Made by a program: the position numbers and the translations under genes
In this document: one piece after another, positions 28,899 to 37,716 of the stretch
Layout: the number at the start of each line of letters is the position of its first letter
Numbering within the stretch: the stretch's first letter is position 1
Assembly (NCBI GenBank): GCA_016927455.1
Contig: JAFGMQ010000002.1
Span: 1 to 37,989, forward strand
Origin: Deltaproteobacteria bacterium
Lineage (GTDB): Bacteria > Desulfobacterota > DSM-4660 > Desulfatiglandales > Desulfatiglandaceae
DNA: 37,989 bases
Direction: 5' to 3'
Notes under the pieces: model-generated
Database searches by the model: none
Told to the model about the DNA's origin: nothing
The model's input: only the letters and a program-made list of their open reading frames with translations

Positions 28899-30152
28899 AT
28901 GCGTGTAACAAACCAGATGATGATAAACACTTTTATCAGAACTATCAATGATAAGAGCGGGAATTTGCTGAAACTTCAGGAGATGATCTCTTCTGGAAAG
29001 AGGATTACAAGGTCTTCCGAAGATCCAATGGCTATGAGCAAGATTGCGGGTTTTCGTAAAACCCTGTGTGCAATAGATCAATATGGCAGAAATATTGCTC
29101 ATGGAAAGTCCTGGCTTTCAACAGCCAGTTCAACATTAGGACAGGTTGATGAATTGCTTATAAGGGTAAAGGAGCTTGCAGTATCACAGGCTACTGAAAC
29201 ATCGAGCCCTGAGACCAGGATGGCAGTTGCAGAAGAGATAAAAAATATTTTTGATCAAATGATTCAACTCGCAAATACAGAGGTGGGCGGCAGCTATATC
29301 TTTGCCGGCTATAAAACAGATACCTCTCCATTCACGCGGGATGACGATTATAATATTACATACTCAGGAGCTCAGCAGGAAGTCACAACGGTTACCTGTA
29401 ACACTGCAGCCACGCTTGCGGGCGGAGAATCATTTACATTGAATTCTTCCACAGCAGGCTATTATGTCTGGTACAGAGTGGATGGAGCCGGTGCAGATCC
29501 TGCGCTTGCGGGAAGAACAGGTATCTTGGTTGATCTTGATGCTGCTGATGACGCTGACGAGGTTGCCCTGAAGACAGCATCTGCAATTGATGAAACTGAA
29601 GGCTTTCGTGCAAGCTCCAGTAGCTCAACAGTTACTGTAACAAATGATGATGCAGGCGGTGAAGCCGATGACTCCGCTGATAATGATACTGGTTTCACTG
29701 TTGCGACAGTTTCCCAGGGTGTTGATGGAAGTCATGGAGATGTTAAGATAATTATTGGTAAAGAACTCGATTTTATTATCAATTTAAATGGGGACGATAT
29801 TTTTACCAACAGAGATGGAGTTAATATATTTAATATTTTAAGAGATTTAAAGATAGCCCTTGAAAATAATGACACCGAGGCTATTCAGGCCCAGATAGAG
29901 CCGCTGGATCAGGCAAAAAATCAGATGTTGAGATATGAGGCTGAGCTGGGGGCCAAGATAAACCGTCTTGAGAGTACTGAGCAGCACTGGGAAGACTTTA
30001 AACTGGAGTTAATCAAGCTGATGTCTGCGGCAGAAGATACTGATTTCGTTCAGGCAGTAATTGATCTGCAGAGCCAGCAGACAGCTTATCAGGCAAGTCT
30101 GAGTACTGCATCAACAATTATACAGAAGACGCTTCTGGATTTTCTGCACTGA
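28899..30152 (+). CDS. flgL: Flagellar hook-associated protein FlgL with large internal insertion
   Basis: MRVTNQMMINTFIRTINDKSGNLLKLQEMISSGKRITRSSEDPMAMSKI and flagellin-like C-terminus; ~110-aa D/A/S/T-rich insertion. Confidence 0.92.
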   Translation: MRVTNQMMINTFIRTINDKSGNLLKLQEMISSGKRITRSSEDPMAMSKIAGFRKTLCAIDQYGRNIAHGKSWLSTASSTLGQVDELLIRVKELAVSQATETSSPETRMAVAEEIKNIFDQMIQLANTEVGGSYIFAGYKTDTSPFTRDDDYNITYSGAQQEVTTVTCNTAATLAGGESFTLNSSTAGYYVWYRVDGAGADPALAGRTGILVDLDAADDADEVALKTASAIDETEGFRASSSSSTVTVTNDDAGGEADDSADNDTGFTVATVSQGVDGSHGDVKIIIGKELDFIINLNGDDIFTNRDGVNIFNILRDLKIALENNDTEAIQAQIEPLDQAKNQMLRYEAELGAKINRLESTEQHWEDFKLELIKLMSAAEDTDFVQAVIDLQSQQTAYQASLSTASTIIQKTLLDFLH

Positions 30153-30212
30153 TAGTTTAACCCTTGATCTAATTATAATTAAGAAGGCAGTTTCTGAGGA
30201 GTGGCGGCAGTA

Positions 30213-30677
30213 ATGAAAAAGGTGCTATTCATTGCTTTTTTTGATGTTATTTTCGTGCTTGTCTCATTGTCAGCAGGTTTATGCCTGAGCAGCCAGGATA
30301 TAATAACCCTGAAAAAGGCCGGAATAAATGATGAGACAATCAAAGTCATGATGGAAGAAAAGACTGTTGAGACCTGCGCATTTACAGTAAATGAGATTAT
30401 TGATCTCAAGAAAGCGGGAATAAGCAACGAAACTATTCAAATGCTTGTAAAGAGCGGCTCCTTTTTAAAGGACACTGAACCGGTAATCTACGGAAGGGAA
30501 GTAAAGTCCATCAAGTTCACTACGGCAGGGGATATAATTAAACTCAGGGAAGCTGGCTTGAGTGATGATGTTATAAGGGCTGTAATAATATATGGCTCGG
30601 GAAACAGCGATGATATAGAGCGTGAAAAGGCCTGGGAGATGCTGAAGAACATGGGTATAGTGGTTGATAAGCGGTAG
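30213..30677 (+). CDS. Secreted protein with three LKKAGI-type repeats
   Basis: Signal peptide then IITLKKAGINDETIKVM, IIDLKKAGISNETIQML, IIKLREAGLSDDVIRAV. ATG 30213 preferred to GTG 30201. Confidence 0.7.
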   Translation: MKKVLFIAFFDVIFVLVSLSAGLCLSSQDIITLKKAGINDETIKVMMEEKTVETCAFTVNEIIDLKKAGISNETIQMLVKSGSFLKDTEPVIYGREVKSIKFTTAGDIIKLREAGLSDDVIRAVIIYGSGNSDDIEREKAWEMLKNMGIVVDKR

Positions 30678-31194
30678 GAGTGTGAGCAGCGATTCAAACA
30701 GCATAGTAGCCTTGAAATATTTTCTTGATCCCGGATACATATTTGTGCCCAAAAAGCCAACAATCGTATCCATGGTGTTGGGATCGTGTGTATCTGTTTG
30801 CCTTTATGACGCAAAGAGGAAGGCAGGAGGAATAAATCATTTTCAGTTTCCCCACACTAATGAGAGACAAAATGCTACTGCAAGATATGGAAATGTTGCG
30901 ACAATTACACTCATCCGGATGATGTTGAATGATGGTTCAAAAAGAAAACACCTGGAAGCTCAAATTCTCGGTGGGGCAAACCATCCCGATATTTGTAACA
31001 AAAACATCGGCAGGCAGAACATTATGATAGCAAGAAAGATTCTGGCAAAAGAACGGATCAGCATTGTTTCTGAAGATGTGGGAGGTGAAAGGGGTAGAAA
31101 AGTAGTATTCAACACCCATACAAATGAAATGGCTGTCATTAAGGTTGAAAAGCTGAGGTCAGCTGACTGGTATCCCTATGAAAATGACCGATAA
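30664..31194 (+). CDS. Second CheD-family protein
   Basis: VSMVLGSCVSVCLYDAKRKAGGINHFQFP; SEDVGGERGRKVVFNTHTNE; TTG start overlaps the upstream gene. Confidence 0.87.
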   Translation: MISGRSVSSDSNSIVALKYFLDPGYIFVPKKPTIVSMVLGSCVSVCLYDAKRKAGGINHFQFPHTNERQNATARYGNVATITLIRMMLNDGSKRKHLEAQILGGANHPDICNKNIGRQNIMIARKILAKERISIVSEDVGGERGRKVVFNTHTNEMAVIKVEKLRSADWYPYENDR

Positions 31195-31232
31195 TGTGGT
31201 TGTGATTAGTTTTAAACAAAACGCGAACTGAA

Positions 31233-31490
31233 ATGTCTTCTGCGGGAAGTCATTACTTTTTGTCAAATAATTTAAGGATTGATATCCGGACTCATGCTGA
31301 TTCATCAATGATCGATTGCCACAAATGTGAAAACTATTATGTAACCTGGGACAAGGAATTCCCTCATGGCTGTCGCGCCATGGGGTTTAAAAGCCGACAA
31401 ATGCCAAGTGCAGTGGTCCGCAACAGTTGTTCAGGAAGGGAATGCCTTTCCTTTAAAAACAAGGAGTTTAAGAAAAAACAACTTCACTGA
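31233..31490 (+). CDS. Small Cys-rich protein
   Basis: DCHKCENYYVTWDKEFPHGCRAMGFKSRQMPSAVVRNSCSGRECLSF; conserved-looking CxxC...C...C core; core may start at ATG 31308. Confidence 0.7.
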   Translation: MSSAGSHYFLSNNLRIDIRTHADSSMIDCHKCENYYVTWDKEFPHGCRAMGFKSRQMPSAVVRNSCSGRECLSFKNKEFKKKQLH

Positions 31491-31554
31491 CCTGATTCAA
31501 GCCATCTCTCCGGGCGGACTGAAAGGAATTAAACCAGAAATTCAATAAATCGTT

Positions 31555-32493
31555 TTAGTGATTTTCATCCTCACCTTCTTTTTTGTCAGGAACCCTTTTC
31601 CTTAATAACTGGCTTAAACCGACACGAATTACTTCACATGCGTGTTTTAACATTGAAGGAAACAGTTCTCTGTAACCCCTTGAAATTATTTCTGTGCTGA
31701 CTTCTTTTCTGTACTCCTTTTTGGCTTCCTGAATTGTAGTTCTGATCTCATTCACAATATCAAGAGGATCTGATTCTTCCGGCAAAGAAAAGTCAGCAAC
31801 TATAGCAGCTGATTCCCTCAAGATAAGCTCAAGCTGATAATCCATTTCCTCCGGTATAACCCGGTCCTTTGAGTCATGAAACCTTACGGCTTCACATATA
31901 TTTTTGGCTATCTGGAATTTTTCCAGTACAAGAGCGCCTATCTGGGAATGAGTAACCCCAAGAATTCTCAATTCCGCCTCATGACTTGAAATGCCCTCAG
32001 CCTTTTTCAAGGCAATTATTTTTTTATGATCCTCTTTAAAATAAACTGCTATGACCAGCTTCCCGATATTATGCAGTATTGCCACAGTGAAAAGATCCTG
32101 AGGCTTGGGATATTCAAAAACGTCTCCCAGAATTTTGCAGACAGCAGCACAAAAATGTGACTGTCTCTGAAACCTGTCGAAGTTAAAATTCTCAAAATCA
32201 AGATGTTTTGTGAGATGATCAATGAGTATTGAAGTGATTAGAATCTGTTTCATCTCACTGTAACCCAGGAGCCTCACGGCGTGATCTATTGAACTGACCT
32301 TTCTTCCATAGTAAGCCGAATTGGCCATGTTTAGAAACCTGGCGGCAATATCAGCAGATATTTTTTTTACGATCTGCTGGAAATTGCTGTCCGGATCATT
32401 GAGCAAGGATATTATTTCAAAAACAGAAGCGTCGATCAGGGGAAGATCTTTTATTCTATTTTCAATAGATGTTACATTATCGTTATTCTCCAT
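31555..32493 (-). CDS. HDOD-domain protein (second)
   Basis: LPLIDASVFEIISLLNDPDSNFQQIVKKISADIAARFLNMANSAYYG...LHNIGKLVIAVYF. Confidence 0.9.
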   Translation of the reverse strand: MENNDNVTSIENRIKDLPLIDASVFEIISLLNDPDSNFQQIVKKISADIAARFLNMANSAYYGRKVSSIDHAVRLLGYSEMKQILITSILIDHLTKHLDFENFNFDRFQRQSHFCAAVCKILGDVFEYPKPQDLFTVAILHNIGKLVIAVYFKEDHKKIIALKKAEGISSHEAELRILGVTHSQIGALVLEKFQIAKNICEAVRFHDSKDRVIPEEMDYQLELILRESAAIVADFSLPEESDPLDIVNEIRTTIQEAKKEYRKEVSTEIISRGYRELFPSMLKHACEVIRVGLSQLLRKRVPDKKEGEDENH

Positions 32494-32560
32494 TGTCCTT
32501 ATCTCCGGTTGGATTTTTTTGAAGTCCTGATAACCCTCTATGAGGGAAATTCTATTGCTG

Positions 32561-34540
32561 CTAAAAATCCATCAGGTCATCTTCTTCCAAAGGGATAACC
32601 TGTTCAGGTCTGATCTCTTTCTTCGTACTGCCTGTTACTGGAGCCGCAGCTTTCCTGACAGCAGGCAGGTTGGACTTTGTTCTCTTTGCAGGAGTTGCAG
32701 GAGGAAGTTTTTGCTTGACTTCTTCATTACCGCCAACAAGAGCAACTAATTGCATTACATAGGCCTTCATACTCTCTGCCTGTGCATGCATCTGTTCTGC
32801 TGCTGATGCTGATTCCTCTGCGGTGGCTGCATTCTGCTGGGTAACTTTATCCATTTCGCCTACAGCTTTGTTAACCTGTTCGATACCTTGAGCCTGTTCA
32901 TGGGAGGCTGCCGCGATTTCGCTTACCAGTTCGCCTACCTTTGCAGCACTTGAAGCAACCTGGGAAAAGGCTTCGCTTGTCTGGCTGACAAGTTCCGAGC
33001 CATCCAAAACCTTTTTCACTGTTCCTTCAATAAGCTCTGCCGTATTTCTTGCTGCTTCCGCCGATTTCATGGCAAGATTTCTTACCTCATCAGCAACAAC
33101 GGCAAATCCTGCGCCTGCTTCACCTGCTCTTGCCGCTTCCACAGCCGCATTAAGGGCAAGTAAATTTGTCTGGAAGGCTATTTCATCAATACTCCTGATT
33201 ACCTTTTGGGTCTCTTTGCTGGCCCTGGAAATTTCCTCCATGGATGATATCAGGCTAAATACTGAATCGTTGGCGTGGTTGACTACCTGGTTGGTTTCTT
33301 TCATAAGCTTGTCAGCCTGATTAGCGTTGTCTGCATTTTGTTTTGTCATTGAGGACATTTCTTCAAGTGAAGAAGAAGTTTCCTCAATGGATGCGGCCTG
33401 CTCCGAAGAACCTTCTGCAAGGACCTGGCTGGAAGATGATATTTCTCCTGAGGCTGAAGCCACCTGGTCTGCGCCGTCGTTAAGACCCCTGATTATTCGT
33501 TTGAGTATCCTCGTGAGATATATGCTTAATAAGATACCAAGGGTCAGGGCGGCTGCGAAACCAGCCAGCATGCCTGTGAAAGCCACAACCTTTGACCAGA
33601 ATGCATCAGATTTTGATGATACTACTGATTGAGAAGCCAACTCTTTATTAAATGCTATTATCTTGTCTAACAATTTTAAGGCCTCGAGTTGCCTTACCCG
33701 CGTTGTTTCAGTGCCGAGAGTTATCATTTTCTGATAGATATTTTCAGCTCTGTCTGCCTCCTCGCTGACCTTTTCCAAATAATTGAAAAATCCATCAGCG
33801 GCAGGAATCATTTCTTCTTTATATGTGGTCAACGCTGCTAACAGATTTAATTCTTCCAAACGAAAACGCTTTATGTCAGCAATGCATTTGTGGAATTTTT
33901 CATGGTAGTTGATGCCTTCTTTTGATGCTTCGTTGATAATGGGATTTTCGGTTTTATAGGTTTCAATCCATTGTCCGAAGGCGCATTCTGATTTATCCTC
34001 ACCCCCTTCGAATCTTTGGCCCGTCTGAATTAGAAAAACTATCTGGGCCATCAATTTATAATGGTCTGCACTGAACATTATCAGTTTTTCCTTGAGGGCG
34101 GTCGGGTTCAGTATGCCCATTTTTTCAAGCTCACCTGCCAGTGTAAAGAATTCGTTGTTTGCATCCTTGCCGGCATTTAAAGCTGAAACAAATTCCTTCC
34201 ACATTCTTGTCTCTTCATCTGAATGTGGAAGTGCTTCATATATGTCCCATGAATTTTTATAAATCTTTCTTGCCTCAGCAATATCGTCAAATTGTTTCTT
34301 GCGGGTCTCTATATCAAGCATTGGGCTGAGGAGTGTGCGCTGGGCAACGATGATGGATTTCATTGCCTGATCAATAGTCAGCAGGTTTTGTATAGCAGGC
34401 AGGCGTTTATTGCCGACTTCATCCAGATGATTGCTCAGCTTTGTTGTGCTGTTCCATCCGGTAATGCCAACAACGAGGGTGATCAAAGCAACAGCTACAA
34501 AGGCAAAAATAAGCTTTACACTTAATCTGACGTTCTTCAT
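32561..34540 (-). CDS. Methyl-accepting chemotaxis protein with CZB-like motif between its TM helices
   Basis: Two TM; hairpin-tip core [41 protein letters not shown]160, C186-AFGQW, H213-EKFH217. Confidence 0.95.
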   Translation of the reverse strand: MKNVRLSVKLIFAFVAVALITLVVGITGWNSTTKLSNHLDEVGNKRLPAIQNLLTIDQAMKSIIVAQRTLLSPMLDIETRKKQFDDIAEARKIYKNSWDIYEALPHSDEETRMWKEFVSALNAGKDANNEFFTLAGELEKMGILNPTALKEKLIMFSADHYKLMAQIVFLIQTGQRFEGGEDKSECAFGQWIETYKTENPIINEASKEGINYHEKFHKCIADIKRFRLEELNLLAALTTYKEEMIPAADGFFNYLEKVSEEADRAENIYQKMITLGTETTRVRQLEALKLLDKIIAFNKELASQSVVSSKSDAFWSKVVAFTGMLAGFAAALTLGILLSIYLTRILKRIIRGLNDGADQVASASGEISSSSQVLAEGSSEQAASIEETSSSLEEMSSMTKQNADNANQADKLMKETNQVVNHANDSVFSLISSMEEISRASKETQKVIRSIDEIAFQTNLLALNAAVEAARAGEAGAGFAVVADEVRNLAMKSAEAARNTAELIEGTVKKVLDGSELVSQTSEAFSQVASSAAKVGELVSEIAAASHEQAQGIEQVNKAVGEMDKVTQQNAATAEESASAAEQMHAQAESMKAYVMQLVALVGGNEEVKQKLPPATPAKRTKSNLPAVRKAAAPVTGSTKKEIRPEQVIPLEEDDLMDF

Positions 34541-34557
34541 TTCTGATTTCTCCCTGT

Positions 34558-35070
34558 CTATGCAATATCTTCTATAAGTTCTATTTCTGAAGTGCTCAGT
34601 ACCCTGTCGATATCGAGCAGAATCTTTACTCCTCCTTCAATCTTTGCCATTCCAAGAATGTATTCTGTTTTTAAGCCGGCCCCGAATGTCGGGGTTTCTT
34701 CTATATCATCACCCTTTATATTTAGAACTTCAGAAACGGAATCAACAATAATCCCAATTGGCAGAACCCTGTCCTGTCCATGTGTTTCAACAACGATAAT
34801 GCAGGTCCGTTCTGTATAATCAAGGGCTTCCATAGCGAACCTCTTTCTCAGGCCGACTACAGGTATGACTTTACCACGCAGGTTAATCACACCTTTTATA
34901 TAATCCGGTGTTTGAGGCACTTTGGTAATCGGCATCAATCCAATGATTTCCTTGATTTTCAGTATACTGATGCCGTACTCTTCATTGCCTAATGTGAAGG
35001 TCAAGTATTTTCCTTCGCGTTCAATTATCTGCTCTTCAGCAGGACCTGTTGCTTGGGAAATATCAGTCAT
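34558..35070 (-). CDS. cheW: Chemotaxis coupling protein CheW
   Basis: [57 protein letters not shown] at 35070 preceded by GGAGG, so the 35169 ORF start is probably spurious. Confidence 0.95.
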   Translation of the reverse strand: MTDISQATGPAEEQIIEREGKYLTFTLGNEEYGISILKIKEIIGLMPITKVPQTPDYIKGVINLRGKVIPVVGLRKRFAMEALDYTERTCIIVVETHGQDRVLPIGIIVDSVSEVLNIKGDDIEETPTFGAGLKTEYILGMAKIEGGVKILLDIDRVLSTSEIELIEDIA

Positions 35071-35140
35071 TTTTTCCTCCGTTTTTAATTTCAGGCCAAA
35101 TTGTTGATATAGTAAGAATATTTTAATCTCTACGGGTATA

Positions 35141-35228
35141 ATTCCCCGTAGCTTGCTTCGGCTTGTCATCCCGAACTTGATTCGGGGCCGGAATGACGGT
35201 TGATACCCCGTAGCTTGCTGCGGGGTAG
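35141..35228. repeat. Composite intergenic repeat upstream of cheW
   Basis: CCCCGTAGCTTGCT at 35144 and 35206 flanking the imperfect palindrome TGTCATCCCGAACTTGATTCGGGGCCGGAATGAC (35165-35198); second copy is TACCCCGTAGCTTGCTGCGGGGTA. Confidence 0.7.
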
Positions 35229-35357
35229 TTCATTTTATGAACATTACCGATAACATCACCCAATTCAAGGGAAATGAAGTGCCGGGCAGATGCGGTTATC
35301 TGTTAAACAGTGATCTTCCAGCTAAGGGAGTTCAGTTTCCATTCATCTTCTATGAAT

Positions 35358-35384
35358 CTATCGGCATTTTATCTTAATTCATTA
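35358..35384 (-). promoter_or_regulatory. sigma-28-like promoter for cheW-mcp-HDOD
   Basis: Minus strand TAATGAAT-N11-GCCGATAG; correct spacing, good -10. Confidence 0.6.
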
Positions 35385-35541
35385 ATTTTTTATGCCACAA
35401 AATTATACGCTAAACAAGAATAATAATAAAACAATAAGTTTAACATTATGCTTTTTGGAGCTTAAAGAACAGCATTTATGCAAACCTGCCAATATAATGC
35501 CTTTAATAAGTGCCTTAAATCCCGTTATTTGAATTCATATA

Positions 35542-36033
35542 TTAAAACAATTCTGTAACATAAAAAAACAACATTATCCCAGATAAAGCAAGCTTAAGCC
35601 CAACGCCCATAATATTTCCCACAAAAACTCCAAATCCTGCCCGTAAGGCCATGCTTCCCGTTCTTCCGGATAAAAGTTCTCCAGTAATTGCGCCGGCGAG
35701 TGCGCCCAGAAGAATTCCCCAGGGAGGGAAGAGGAAAATGCCTGTTATCATTCCAAAAATAGAAAACCACACCCCGGTTTTTGAAGCTCCGAACTTTTTT
35801 GCACCTGCAGACATTAGTACATAATCAAGAAGTGTTACAATAACAGTCAAGACGCCCATTATAGTTAAAAACCTGAAACTGAAAGGCTGCCAGTCCTCCG
35901 CAAAGGAAAGAATGAGCAAAGCCAGGAAACTCAGTGGGGGGCCTGGAATTACAGGCAATATGCATCCGATGAGACCTGTCAGTGAAATAATCAAGCCGAA
36001 GATCTTAAGTGTTATAATCAGAATGTAATGCAT
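35542..36033 (-). CDS. DUF456-family membrane protein
   Basis: GLIGCILPVIPGPPLSFLALLILSF ... FPPWGILLGALAGAITGELL. Confidence 0.85.
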   Translation of the reverse strand: MHYILIITLKIFGLIISLTGLIGCILPVIPGPPLSFLALLILSFAEDWQPFSFRFLTIMGVLTVIVTLLDYVLMSAGAKKFGASKTGVWFSIFGMITGIFLFPPWGILLGALAGAITGELLSGRTGSMALRAGFGVFVGNIMGVGLKLALSGIMLFFYVTELF

Positions 36034-36450
36034 TTTTAGATCTGGTATTAATGGATAAAGGAACAGATTGTTTCCGGGGGAATGGGTATTCTGTCGGGAA
36101 AGCCGGCGAAGAGGTTGTTAAACGATACATAAGAAGCCAACAAAATGAAAACATTGATGTATTTAAAACCAATAAAGAGACAATATCAAGAAAAAAATGT
36201 GGAGTTAGGGGTAATGGATGCCAATGGGGTCTCTGCTTATAACAAAGCATGGGTTTCTTGCAAAGCTGAAACAGGTGCAACAGGATTATAAAAACAATGA
36301 CAGCATGTCTTCACAGTTAAGCAAAGTACATTCAGGACGGTAAGGTGTTTGTTCAAGTTTTTGGGCTGACTTATTCAACATTAAACCATTTTACTTTGAT
36401 TTCAAATGCTTTTGGACTCGGACCTCCTGAAATTATTTGCAGACCTCTGA

Positions 36451-36608
36451 AAACCATTTTTCTTTTAAGCTTTTAAGCTTCTTTGGCAGTAGTGCTGGTA
36501 GTTTTATGCGGTACCTGTTGAACCACTCGTGCAATAAAGTGGATCTAAATATCTATAAGTGTGGCTTTTGGAGGTTGGCAGAATTGATTTCAGGGATTGC
36601 TTTTTCTC
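36451..36608. repeat. Diverged direct repeat, copy 1
   Basis: CATTTTTCTTTTAAGCTTTT..AGCTTCTTTG.CAGTAGT ... AGAATTGATTTCAGGGAT.GCTTTTTCT shared with 37699-37853. Confidence 0.8.
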
Positions 36609-36637
36609 AAGTATCTTTTTTTGTGAAAAAATGAGCA

Positions 36638-36665
36638 TTGACAACTTTAACAAATTAAATACAAT
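36638..36665 (+). promoter_or_regulatory. sigma-70 promoter for brnTA
   Basis: TTGACA-N16-TACAAT, 6 nt upstream of the brnT ATG. Confidence 0.65.
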
Positions 36666-36671
36666 GTACGT

Positions 36672-36965
36672 ATGACCGAGATAATTTTTGAGTGGGACAA
36701 CAAAAAGGATAAAACGAATAAAAGAAAGCATGGCGTTTCTTTTGAGGAAGCCCGGACAGCATTTTACGATGAAAATGCAATCCAATATTTTGATCCGGAT
36801 CATTCGGATGAAGAAGACCGTTTTATCCTGTTAGGTCTCAGCTACAAATTAAAAGTCCTGATTATTTGTCACTGCTTTCGAGAAAATGATTCAGTTATTA
36901 GGATCATTTCGGCAAGAAAGGCAGATAAAGATGAAGAATATGGATATTGGGGGAATAGAAGATGA
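36672..36965 (+). CDS. brnT: BrnT-family ribonuclease toxin
   Basis: FEWDNKKDKTNKRKHGVSFEEARTAFYDENAIQYFDPDHSDEEDRFILLGLS...RIISARKADKDEEYGY. Confidence 0.92.
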   Translation: MTEIIFEWDNKKDKTNKRKHGVSFEEARTAFYDENAIQYFDPDHSDEEDRFILLGLSYKLKVLIICHCFRENDSVIRIISARKADKDEEYGYWGNRR

Positions 36966-37201
36966 GAAAACATTATGACTTTTCAAAAATGAAGGGACGA
37001 AAAAACCCTTATATAAAACTCTTAAAACAACCTGTTACAATGCGGCTTGATCGTGACACAGTTACTTATTTTAAGGAAATGTCTGAAGAAACTGGAATTC
37101 CTTATCAAAGTTTAATCAATCTCTACCTTCGAGATTGTGCCGTTAATCAAAAGAAACTCAACATGTCATGGTCGCCAGAAATCCCCGAACAAAGCAATTG
37201 A
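36962..37201 (+). CDS. brnA: BrnA-family antitoxin
   Basis: DFSKMKGRKNPYIKLLKQPVTMRLDRDTVTYFKEMSEETGIPYQSLINLYLRDCA; 4-nt overlap with brnT. Confidence 0.9.
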   Translation: MRKHYDFSKMKGRKNPYIKLLKQPVTMRLDRDTVTYFKEMSEETGIPYQSLINLYLRDCAVNQKKLNMSWSPEIPEQSN

Positions 37202-37314
37202 GAGCGACTGGCTATTTAATGCGCGTGTTGAATCCCAATTTAATCAATGGTCTTCATGCTTTCATGACCTATTGTTCTCGTTAATCCGGCAGTTCCTAAT
37301 TGCTCACGTTGGGT
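37183..37314. other. attC-like imperfect palindrome overlapping the brnA stop
   Basis: CCCCGAAC-AAA-GCAATTGAGAGCGACTGG ... CCGGCAGTTCCTAATTGC-TCAC-GTTGGGT; GTTRRRY at the right end; internal hairpin CAATGGTCTTCATG/CATGACCTATTG. Confidence 0.35.
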
Positions 37315-37394
37315 GTGAAAGGAGTGAAGCTGGTAGTTTGGACTCGACCCCCGAGTCGGATCCGATTCCCCAGGCCGATAAAGGAGGTGGTTTT

Positions 37395-37583
37395 ATGAAA
37401 TATAGAGATCGCATTTTATCTTGTCTGTGGAAACGTGTCTTCAGAGTGAAGAGCTCACCCTTTGCTCGATTGTATAGACTTTGTTGCGGAATGAAGTTCG
37501 ACGGGTTCGGGATCAGTTTGATCCCTGTGACCGGGGCGTTGGGCAGAGACAAAATGGTGTGGGAGATAAAGGGTAATGGATAA
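37395..37583 (+). CDS. Small ORF of unknown family in the hicA position
   Basis: Strong AAGGAGGTGG SD 7 nt upstream of ATG; 62 aa; overlaps the start of hicB'; no HicA motif seen. Confidence 0.35.
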   Translation: MKYRDRILSCLWKRVFRVKSSPFARLYRLCCGMKFDGFGISLIPVTGALGRDKMVWEIKGNG

Positions 37584-37716
37584 ATGCGAAATTATTATTA
37601 ACTGGAGCAATGAGGATCAAGCATTTATTGCAGAAGTTCCAGAGCTACCAGGATGCATGGCGCATGGCAGTACCCAGGAAGATGCTTTGGCCAGTATCAA
37701 ATCATTTTTCTTTTAA
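37576..37716 (+). pseudogene. hicB: Truncated HicB-family antitoxin
   Basis: MDKCEIIINWSNEDQAFIAEVPELPGCMAHGSTQEDALASIK then SFFF-stop where repeat copy 2 begins. Confidence 0.8.

Noticed and set aside
28873-28899. sigma-28-like TAAA-N14-GCCGATCA before flgL
   Set aside because: Spacer is one short, and the TSS would fall at the flgL ATG, overlapping its RBS; probably chance.
36051-36242. 63-aa ORF after DUF456
   Set aside because: No recognisable family and lies in low-density, degraded sequence.
37374-37381. GCCGATAA as a sigma-28 -10 element
   Set aside because: No -35 at the expected distance; the sequence merges into the AAGGAGG SD of the downstream ORF.
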